Part shown: piece by piece, positions 1-6,458 of the stretch
Numbering within the stretch: position 1 is the first letter of the stretch
How the letters are laid out: each line of letters opens with the position of its first letter
NCBI GenBank assembly: GCA_003489505.1
Contig: DNMA01000126.1
Coordinates: forward strand, 975-8,217
Direction: 5' to 3'
Source of the DNA: Legionellales bacterium
Lineage (GTDB): Bacteria; Pseudomonadota; Gammaproteobacteria; Legionellales; Legionellaceae
Length of the DNA stretch: 7,243 bases
Made by a program: the position numbers and the translations under genes
Notes under the pieces: generated by a model
Seen by the model: the letters and a program-made list of their open reading frames with translations, nothing else
Told to the model about the DNA's origin: nothing
Database searches by the model: none

Positions 1-9
1 TTGAAAATG

Positions 10-295
10 CTATGATTTCAGCAATTCGAAATTGTCATTTAATTCGTGTCCGATATTAGGCAAAATAACTTCAAAAAACCAGTTTATTGCTTCTTTAAAA
101 TCTTTTGAGCTCTTGAAAAATCGATTATTTCTCACTTTTTCGTTCATGACCTTCCATAACCTTTCTATAGGATTAAGATTCGGGCTGTAAGGTGGGAAAA
201 ATGTAGTTTAATATTTAGTTCAATTTTTTGTAAGCTAACAATATTGAACGATGATAACCAGACCTATCGAGTATTAAATGAACAGTCTTAGAACC
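10..295 (-). pseudogene. IS630-family transposase remnant, C-terminal part, frameshifted
   Basis: Reading the minus strand, one frame gives GSKTVHLILDRSGYHRSILL followed by AYKKLN, then a TAA at 217-215. A second frame resumes with PPYSPNLNPIERLW and continues through VMNEKVRNNRFF to a TAG at 12-10. These are the hallmarks of the DDE_3 catalytic domain of IS630/Tc1-type transposases. The second catalytic Asp is in LILD (codon 268-266) and the catalytic Glu is in NPIE (codon 165-163). The two blocks are in different frames. Between them the codons ATT AAA CTA CAT (212-201) would read IKLH in a third frame, so at least two indels separate the blocks. The N-terminal helix-turn-helix half and the first catalytic Asp are not seen. 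The upstream limit of homology is uncertain and may extend to about 310-350. The element is non-functional. Its left-hand terminal repeat, if present, would be outside the window. Confidence 0.88.
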
Positions 296-2306
296 TAGAG
301 AAGTTCATATTGAGGCAGAATCGATTGATATTGCATTCAATAAGCCCTGATTTTCTAGACTTGATGAACCATTCATGGGTGTATTCTTTAAATATCTCAC
401 GATATTGATTTTTCAAGATATTGATATGAATTCTTTGTGATGTCGTTAAATCATTTCTTATCCATGAGAAAAAACTGTCTAATCGAACATGGCGTCTAGT
501 ATAGCCTTGTGATTTACATATTTCGCTATAAAAAGTTTCAAGAAACTCTAATTTCTGGCGATGGGAAGGGATTTTATTTAGAAACCCTTCTAAAATTTCT
601 TTTGAGAAAGTGCTGCCATTGTCCCCATGAATGCTTTTAAATTGTTTAAAGACTGCTGCAGTATCAGCATCATCAGGAATGATGTCATCAGCTGAATGCT
701 CTAAGTTTAAATTAACCAGTTTAGGAAGAATCTTATGCAAGTTCATTTCATAGACAGGCACATTATCTAAATACAAAGTCGTAATGTTTTTAATTTGACG
801 TCCAGTTTCTTTACATGTTTGAATCTCTGTTTTGAAAGCCAATTTTAATTTGGATTTTTTTTGTAAGTCATCAATTAAGTGACAAATCAGTTTAAACTCT
901 TTGGTATTCGGGTACATTCGAAAAAATCGATATTTTAAAGTCAAAATCTCTGATGACTCTTGAGCGCTGACTAGCTTTTTAAATCGTTTGATTTCATTGA
1001 AATGTCCAGAAAATGGCTCTTCGAATTCATGGGTGTCAATCCAAAATGAATTATTCCAAAGCTCTGGATGATTCACCATGTCCCAAAAAATTACAAACCC
1101 ATCGTCATTTAAAAATTCTGCACTAAAATCTCGAAATAGATAAAATGCTTGTTTTTCATAATCTTCAAATAGCATCATGAAAATATGTGCTCCAGTTTTA
1201 GGAGAATCCAGCATTAACTTTTTCTTGAGAAATATAGGAAACTCTCTATCGACTAGTGCCCAATTGGTTTTAGACCATATTCTTTTTGTATGCTGTATCA
1301 AAATCTGATTTAGATGATTAAGCATGAGATGAAATCTTGGGGGAATAGTATTATGAAGTTTAGAGTGATACACATCATGCTGGGTAACAACGGGTAAGGG
1401 TGTATCAGACCAGCCATGAATATCATGACTAGGCGGCTGAACATTCGGTTCTGAAATGCTAATTGCAGTGGGCCTAAAATTTTTTTCAACCCCAGCTTTA
1501 ATATTATCTCGGCTTAAAGTTCCCAGGTAAACAAGATTAGCTGATGCTCCATTAAAACCTGACTCTGCAATTTGAATAGCCTCAATGATACCAAAGGGTA
1601 AATGTATATCGTAGATTTCATGTTTATATATCACTTGGTGCCAGGATAAATTCTTTTGTAATGCATTACCTAAAGTACTTTTACTAGAACTAATAATATT
1701 TGGATTATTTTTAGAAAGAAAAAACATCTTTTCTGAATTTGGCATTGTTTCGAGAAGACAGATTAATCTTTCAAGCTTTTCTTTTGATATAATTTGACTT
1801 GTTGCACTGAACCAAGTTCTTTGAATCACCGGCATCAATAAATTCATGAATTCTTCAGTGAAGGCGCCATTGTCTTTATGTAACTTAAATGTATGTTCGA
1901 CTGGGTATTCTTTTGAAACTTGCGCTCTGGCGAGGATGGTTGCGACTTGTTGCCGGGTGATTTTATTTTGTTTGAAAAGCCATAAAGCATAGTAAACATG
2001 CTCTGGTCTATCATCCGGAATTCCATATAAAATTTTACGTCTTGCTTGTTTTAAACCCCTTTTTTTTAATTTAACATCCTCAGGAATATGAATGATTTGC
2101 CCATTTAAAAAGTCTTCAAAATCATCGGAGTGCTTGATTTTTTCGGTTTTATCATCTCGAGGGCTAAATTCTTTTAAGTTTGACTTAAAAGATACATCAA
2201 CCCCATCTGGAATCTCAGGTGAAAAGAATCGATTGAAAAACAAGACCCAAGCCTCTCGGGCTTCATTATAGTTGGTAATGGGTGCTATTTCATCAAATAG
2301 ATTCAT
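288..2306 (-). CDS. Large hypothetical protein (672 aa) with a histidine-rich central segment
   Basis: I do not recognise this family. An in-frame TTG at 2327 would add seven residues, but I chose the ATG at 2306. A perfect extended -10 box at 2344-2336 would start transcription near 2329, which leaves no leader for the TTG. No Shine-Dalgarno sequence is obvious for either start. The protein shows no signal peptide and no convincing membrane segment, so it looks soluble. It is rich in Lys, Asn, Phe and His. Residues 80-95 form a basic stretch (KLKKRGLKQARRK). Residues 294-318 hold five histidines in HDIHG and HDVYHSKLHNTIPP, which could be a metal or active site (inference only). The C-terminal region from about residue 440 is charged and mostly helical in character. 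The stop codon at 290-288 lies inside IS630-derived sequence, so the last several residues are probably not original and the native protein may have been longer. Length and composition would suit a secreted effector of an intracellular bacterium, but nothing here demonstrates it. Confidence 0.8.
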   Translation of the reverse strand: MNLFDEIAPITNYNEAREAWVLFFNRFFSPEIPDGVDVSFKSNLKEFSPRDDKTEKIKHSDDFEDFLNGQIIHIPEDVKLKKRGLKQARRKILYGIPDDRPEHVYYALWLFKQNKITRQQVATILARAQVSKEYPVEHTFKLHKDNGAFTEEFMNLLMPVIQRTWFSATSQIISKEKLERLICLLETMPNSEKMFFLSKNNPNIISSSKSTLGNALQKNLSWHQVIYKHEIYDIHLPFGIIEAIQIAESGFNGASANLVYLGTLSRDNIKAGVEKNFRPTAISISEPNVQPPSHDIHGWSDTPLPVVTQHDVYHSKLHNTIPPRFHLMLNHLNQILIQHTKRIWSKTNWALVDREFPIFLKKKLMLDSPKTGAHIFMMLFEDYEKQAFYLFRDFSAEFLNDDGFVIFWDMVNHPELWNNSFWIDTHEFEEPFSGHFNEIKRFKKLVSAQESSEILTLKYRFFRMYPNTKEFKLICHLIDDLQKKSKLKLAFKTEIQTCKETGRQIKNITTLYLDNVPVYEMNLHKILPKLVNLNLEHSADDIIPDDADTAAVFKQFKSIHGDNGSTFSKEILEGFLNKIPSHRQKLEFLETFYSEICKSQGYTRRHVRLDSFFSWIRNDLTTSQRIHINILKNQYREIFKEYTHEWFIKSRKSGLIECNINRFCLNMNFSRF

Positions 2307-2335
2307 AATGGAGAAAACTGAAAGCAATATAAATA

Positions 2336-2344
2336 ATTATAACA
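2336..2344 (-). promoter_or_regulatory. Extended -10 promoter for the leftward 672-aa gene
   Basis: On the minus strand this reads TGTTATAAT, an exact TG-N-TATAAT extended -10 element. No good -35 hexamer lies at 16-18 bases upstream, which is usual for extended -10 promoters. The predicted transcription start near 2329 gives a leader of about 23 bases before the ATG at 2306. AT-rich sequence makes chance matches likely, but the TG extension and the position fit a real promoter. Confidence 0.55.
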
Positions 2345-2411
2345 TAATGTATTAAAAACAAACATAAAATTTATTTTTAAATCATTAATTTCGTTGAATT
2401 GCTTGACATGC

Positions 2412-2440
2412 TTGTCTTTTTGATGATCCCATAGTAAAAT
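2412..2440 (+). promoter_or_regulatory. Predicted sigma70-type promoter for the rightward 543-aa gene
   Basis: TTGTCT at 2412-2417 and TAAAAT at 2435-2440 are separated by 17 bases. This gives four of six -35 matches and five of six -10 matches. The predicted start near 2447 leaves a leader of about 54 bases. The -35 region overlaps a small inverted repeat, GACA-N4-TGTC (2405-2416), which may be incidental. Confidence 0.4.
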
Positions 2441-2487
2441 TTTAATCCAACAGGAATAGCTCTTCAATTTTGCAATTGGCTTGCCCT

Positions 2488-2494
2488 AGAGAGG
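2488..2494 (+). promoter_or_regulatory. Ribosome binding site of the 543-aa gene
   Basis: AGAGAGG ends six bases before the ATG at 2501, a well-placed purine-rich Shine-Dalgarno sequence. It is the clearest ribosome binding site in the window and supports the chosen start. Confidence 0.7.
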
Positions 2495-2500
2495 TAGTAG

Positions 2501-4132
2501 ATGAATTCTCAAAAAATTAAAGATAAATTAACCCGTTTGATTCCTCATTTTGGAGAACTTGACGAAAGCCTTCAACAAAACTTTATTGATAGCCTGAAGG
2601 GTAATAAACCATTATTTTCTTGGCTTAATGATGAACCTCCAATACGCCCTTTTTTAGCAGATAACTTTGCTATGCGACGTGTTTTTGCCAATCAGCCAAG
2701 TGCGCAAAAAGATTATCCATTGATTTTAAAAGAACATCCTGCCTATCACCAACTTGAAAAAACTATTTATCGTCAAAAATTTTCTGAGATTACTCTGCCC
2801 GTTGAAATACTCGATGATGAGAACCTTGATTATCTCATGCTTCGAGATTACTCCAAACTACCTTTTCCAAAGAATTGGCTACAACAGTTTTTAGCCGACT
2901 CTCAACCCGAAAGTCTAGACATTCAAGCCAAAATCAAGGACTTTTTTAAGAATGACTTTGGGTTTTTATTTAAAACTTCTGATTTAAATTTTTATTTTTT
3001 AATTCAAAAAAGCCTAATCAAGTTAAGTGTTCAAGACAAAAACCAAGCCTTAATCGAATTGCTTAATCAAGATTGGAATAATTTCCCGGGTTTATTGGAT
3101 AATTTGAAGCCCCTTACCGATTTCGCATTTTCTTGGCTAGACCACTATCTAGAAAAACTTAAAAAATATATGGATGAAATTAGCCAAGCCCATGTATTTT
3201 ATCGTTTTTTTGGGATTTCATCCGACCATGTTATTTTAGGCACAAGCCTTGAGACTCCGACAATCCCTTTTATCAATATTCTAGATTTTTATAATTATCA
3301 TACCCATAGAAAATCTATTCACTCAGCAATGAATGTCTGGCAAGCCCTTTTTAAACCTCTTCGCCCTTTTTTTAATGAATATGTTGATTTAGCTCAAACA
3401 GAAAAAAACATTATTATCATCTGTTTTAGAGCATTTATGCCTGTTTTAATTTTATCTATGGTATTGGCTCTTGGATATTCTGCTATCTTACCATTAGCCT
3501 ATCACCAATTAATTGAATATGTATTTTTTATTCCAACACTTTATTTTTCTTTTGTTGTCGCTGGACAATACATTCAACTTAAAAATTACTTATATTTAAA
3601 TTTCATACAATGGTATTTTGGCTCCATTTATGCAGCACCAGCATTTCAGGCGAACTCGGTCTTATTAGAAGTTTTTCAATCAGAAGAGCTTACCCAAAAA
3701 ATTGCTAATTTTTATGTCTTCATGTTTGAGCAATGCGATAAAATTGAAAATATTTTCTCGACCATGAAAGGCAATCTAACGACCCAGCAAATGACTAATC
3801 GAAGACTTAATATTCAATTGAAGTCAGAACTAATCAGTGAGTGGCAAGACATTCGATTAGGCTATTTAGGCACTGAGCAAATTCCTAAAATTGTAAAAAA
3901 CAGATTACAAATAGATAAAGAATCCACGCAGAAATCATTGAAACAGTTCTATGAACTCTATTTCAATCTCATTGACAGTCAAAAAAAGCCCTTTAAACAA
4001 GAGTATGATGTTTTAAAAACACGCTATGAAACAATCACTGGTTTAGAAAAAGAATTAGAGAGTATGGACTTTTCACCCCAAATAGAGGCATTAAATCAAT
4101 CTTCTTTAGAGCAGGTTTTAAGAATTCTCTAG
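2501..4132 (+). CDS. Hypothetical membrane protein (543 aa) with one central membrane hairpin
   Basis: I do not recognise this family. The start is supported by the Shine-Dalgarno sequence at 2488-2494. Residues 1-300 are hydrophilic to amphipathic with no signal peptide. They contain many aromatic and Lys/Asp/Asn residues, and a Pro-rich segment at 46-51 (PPIRPF). Two strongly hydrophobic stretches follow, at about 303-330 (IIIICF through VLALGYSAIL) and 337-358 (LIEYVFFIPTLYFSFVVAGQ). The short link between them suggests a helical hairpin with both large flanks on the same side, probably the cytoplasm if it sits in the inner membrane. Residues 385-543 are highly charged and helix-forming, with possible coiled-coil segments near 435-450 and 475-522. 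The C-terminal 30 residues hold a Glu cluster (LEKELE, 515-520) about 23 residues from the end. The gene has its own predicted promoter. It ends convergently with the SNF2 gene, the two stop codons overlapping. Function unknown. Confidence 0.85.
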   Translation: MNSQKIKDKLTRLIPHFGELDESLQQNFIDSLKGNKPLFSWLNDEPPIRPFLADNFAMRRVFANQPSAQKDYPLILKEHPAYHQLEKTIYRQKFSEITLPVEILDDENLDYLMLRDYSKLPFPKNWLQQFLADSQPESLDIQAKIKDFFKNDFGFLFKTSDLNFYFLIQKSLIKLSVQDKNQALIELLNQDWNNFPGLLDNLKPLTDFAFSWLDHYLEKLKKYMDEISQAHVFYRFFGISSDHVILGTSLETPTIPFINILDFYNYHTHRKSIHSAMNVWQALFKPLRPFFNEYVDLAQTEKNIIIICFRAFMPVLILSMVLALGYSAILPLAYHQLIEYVFFIPTLYFSFVVAGQYIQLKNYLYLNFIQWYFGSIYAAPAFQANSVLLEVFQSEELTQKIANFYVFMFEQCDKIENIFSTMKGNLTTQQMTNRRLNIQLKSELISEWQDIRLGYLGTEQIPKIVKNRLQIDKESTQKSLKQFYELYFNLIDSQKKPFKQEYDVLKTRYETITGLEKELESMDFSPQIEALNQSSLEQVLRIL

Positions 4133-6318
4133 ATGGGTGCAAAAAATTTCATAATATCATCTTCTGTCCATTGAATATTCATTTGGCCAGAAGCTGAAAC
4201 TGTTTCATCAAATAATTTAAATTTCTTTTTCTGAAGCTCAAGCATTGATTCCTCAATGCTTCCTGAAGTAATCAAATGATATTCAAAAACTGGTTGCTCT
4301 TGACCAATACGATAGATTCTATCCGTTGCCTGCGCAGTGACCGCTGGGTTCCACCAAGGCTCATAATGAATCACCGTGTCGGCACGCGTTAAATTTAAGC
4401 CCAAGCCCCCGGCTTTTAAGCTGAGTAAGAAAATAGGGACCTCGCCTTTTTGAAAACGCTCAACTAAGACTTCTCTTCTTTGAGTTTTACCTGTTAGCGT
4501 TTGAAAAGGATAATTTCTTAAATTTAACTCTTGCTCAATCAAATGCAGCATTTTAGTAAATTGCGAAAAAATTAAAACGCTTCTTCCCTCTGCCATGAGG
4601 CTTTCTAGCATTTCCATTAAAATTTCAAGTTTTGCAGAGCCTAATTGCGTTTGATTTTGCCAACTTGCGGGTAATAATCTGGGGTCACAACAAATTTGGC
4701 GAAGTTTTAATAACGAATCTAATACCACCCAGCGCGATTGCACCAAGCCACTTTCAGCTAAAGCAGTTTGGACTTTCTCTGCAAGAACACAACGCACAGA
4801 TTCATAAAGTTCCGCCTGCTCACCTTCTAATGTGACTTTTTGAATAATCGTTGTTTTTTCCGGTAAATTATCAATAACTTGTTTTTTAGTACGTCGAAGC
4901 ATAAATGGACGAATTCTTGCAAGTAATGAGGTTTTTACATCGTCTCGTGCTTCTGTTTCGATTGGTATTTGAAAGTTTTTTCGAAAATAGGTTCGACTAC
5001 CTAGTAAATTAGGTACAGCAAAATCAATCAAACTCCATAATTCCCCTAGATGATTTTCCATTGGGGTGCCCGATAAACAAAAGCGGCTATCGGCCTGCAT
5101 TTTTTTTAATACTTGGGTTTTCTGGCTTTGAAAGTTTTTAATCAATTGAGCTTCATCAAGGATTAAATGCGAAAAATGATAATCCCAAAATAACTGGCGA
5201 TGTCTTTGTACCATACCATAGGATGTCACAATGATATCCACCGTTTCCCAATTAGAATGATTTTTTTGACGTCCATGAAATAACTGACAGCCTAGCTTTG
5301 GTGTATATTGCTGGCACTCATATTGCCAATTGGCTAATAATGAGGTGGGCACCACTATCAAAGCAGGTCGATTCAACTCACCTTTTTCTTTGAGGCCTAA
5401 AAGATAAGTTAAAGTTTGAATGGTTTTACCTAAACCCATATCATCGGCTAAAATTCCACCATAGCCTGCATTTTTAATACTTCTAAACCATCTGACACCT
5501 TCTAATTGATAGGGTCTTAATTCACCTTGAAAAGATTGCGGCTTGCATTGCTCAAGACTCATCGACTCAGGACTGAGTAACCAAGTCATTTTTTTCCATG
5601 CTTGATTGCTATACCAGATATTATGTTGATCTTGAACCTGCTTGGACCAATTTTGAAATTGCTGTAGAGCTTGCCATTCATTTTTTACTCGAAGTGCCGA
5701 TTGCGCCACTTTCAATTTATCATCAACAATTCTTTGTAATAACCATTTCAGTCGTGACCAAGATACTTTTAGGCTTTTACCTTTATCATTGATAATTTGA
5801 AAGATAGTATTGTCATCTTTGGCCATGAGGGTCTGATAATCGAAAGATTCCAGCAAGTGCACCAGAATATCAATCATATTCCATTGTTCTTCATCTTGCT
5901 CAATAGTTAATGAAAAACGAAAACCTTGATCTTCATCACCTGATAATTCAGATTGCCAAGCCGTTTTAACAGGATGCGCTGAAGATTCTGTGACCCAATC
6001 ATATTGGAAAGCAGGCTCTACTTTCTTGCGACTGGTTTGACTGTGAGTTTCTAACCAACTGATAAGCCCTGCAATTAAATGGACACAAGGCATAGCTTGG
6101 CCACAACCGCATTTATATTGCTTGCTATCCCATTGTCTTAAATGGCTATGAATAGTGTAGATTTGTCCTTGAATATCTTTGACACGCGCCATCAAAAAAC
6201 CATCGCTTAGGCGTGTCATTAATACGCATTGATCATCAACGAGCTTTTGTGCTTTTGAAACCAAATTTTTGGCTGCGCTATTTTGTAGTTGATTTAATAT
6301 TTTCTCAATCAATAACAT
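4129..6318 (-). CDS. SWIM zinc-finger SNF2-family DNA helicase/translocase (729 aa)
   Basis: This is an ATP-dependent DNA translocase of helicase superfamily 2, SNF2 group, presumably acting on DNA or nucleoprotein in the cytoplasm; its cellular role is not established by sequence. The N-terminus carries a SWIM zinc-binding motif, C70-x-C72-x5-C78-x-H80 (CGCGQAMPCVH), an expected DNA- or protein-binding module. All helicase motifs are intact: LRPYQLEGVRWF (267-278); Walker A DDMGLGKT (292-299); Ia VVPTSLLANW (322-331); Walker B box DEAQ (388-391); III LSGTPMEN (415-422); IV VLIFSQFT (581-588); V SLKAGGLGLNLTRAD (633-647); VI QATDRIYRIGQ (663-673). At 729 residues it is shorter than many bacterial SWIM-SNF2 proteins (often about 900-1,100), the reduction being in the region between SWIM and helicase. 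The ATG at 6318 has no clear Shine-Dalgarno sequence, but homologous-looking sequence begins soon after it. The gene is divergent from nadE and converges on the 543-aa gene. It is probably monocistronic. Confidence 0.96.
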   Translation of the reverse strand: MLLIEKILNQLQNSAAKNLVSKAQKLVDDQCVLMTRLSDGFLMARVKDIQGQIYTIHSHLRQWDSKQYKCGCGQAMPCVHLIAGLISWLETHSQTSRKKVEPAFQYDWVTESSAHPVKTAWQSELSGDEDQGFRFSLTIEQDEEQWNMIDILVHLLESFDYQTLMAKDDNTIFQIINDKGKSLKVSWSRLKWLLQRIVDDKLKVAQSALRVKNEWQALQQFQNWSKQVQDQHNIWYSNQAWKKMTWLLSPESMSLEQCKPQSFQGELRPYQLEGVRWFRSIKNAGYGGILADDMGLGKTIQTLTYLLGLKEKGELNRPALIVVPTSLLANWQYECQQYTPKLGCQLFHGRQKNHSNWETVDIIVTSYGMVQRHRQLFWDYHFSHLILDEAQLIKNFQSQKTQVLKKMQADSRFCLSGTPMENHLGELWSLIDFAVPNLLGSRTYFRKNFQIPIETEARDDVKTSLLARIRPFMLRRTKKQVIDNLPEKTTIIQKVTLEGEQAELYESVRCVLAEKVQTALAESGLVQSRWVVLDSLLKLRQICCDPRLLPASWQNQTQLGSAKLEILMEMLESLMAEGRSVLIFSQFTKMLHLIEQELNLRNYPFQTLTGKTQRREVLVERFQKGEVPIFLLSLKAGGLGLNLTRADTVIHYEPWWNPAVTAQATDRIYRIGQEQPVFEYHLITSGSIEESMLELQKKKFKLFDETVSASGQMNIQWTEDDIMKFFAPI

Positions 6319-6403
6319 AAAAGATAAATCAAAGGATGAATTTTTTATTTTACCCTATTTACGCTAAAATTTGTAAAATATTTAACATCTTCTCAAAAAT
6401 AAT

Positions 6404-6432
6404 TTGACCCCATGCGCAAGTCACGGGAAAAT
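6404..6432 (+). promoter_or_regulatory. Possible promoter for nadE
   Basis: TTGACC (6404-6409, five of six matches to the -35 consensus) lies 17 bases before GAAAAT (6427-6432, four of six to the -10). Transcription would begin near 6438-6440, too close to the ATG at 6444 but about 20 bases before the ATG at 6459. The rest of the interval 6319-6403 is AT-rich and must hold the leftward promoter of the SNF2 gene. I could not single out a convincing one there. Confidence 0.3.
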
Positions 6433-6458
6433 AGTATTATTTAATGAATGAAATGCTC

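Noticed and set aside
1844..2026. Open frame of 60 codons on the minus strand
   Set aside because: It overlaps the 672-aa gene in another frame on the same strand and has no supporting signal.
2307..2327. Seven-residue N-terminal extension of the leftward unknown protein from a TTG codon
   Set aside because: The codon is TTG, has no ribosome binding site, and lies at the predicted transcription start of the extended -10 promoter. The ATG at 2306 is the better start.
2403..2408. Perfect TTGACA -35 hexamer on the plus strand
   Set aside because: No -10-like sequence lies 15-19 bases downstream (the region reads GATCCCATA). The nearest -10 candidate is 26 bases away.
2465..2478. CAATT-N4-AATTG inverted repeat in the leader of the 543-aa gene
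   Set aside because: The stem is short and AT-rich, and such repeats are expected by chance in this composition. There is no sign of a riboswitch or terminator.
4105..4133. Possible terminator hairpin at the convergent gene ends
   Set aside because: The stem (TAGAG/CTCTA) is only five Watson-Crick pairs (about seven if extended by a wobble and an A-T pair) with a 15-base loop, and no U-tract follows on either strand.
4632..4835. Open frame of 67 codons on the plus strand
   Set aside because: It lies entirely antisense within the conserved helicase C-terminal domain of the SNF2 gene, has no family signature, and is a shadow frame.
5598..5792. Open frame of 64 codons on the plus strand
   Set aside because: It is antisense to the SNF2 gene and has no ribosome binding site or recognisable features. 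It is a shadow frame.
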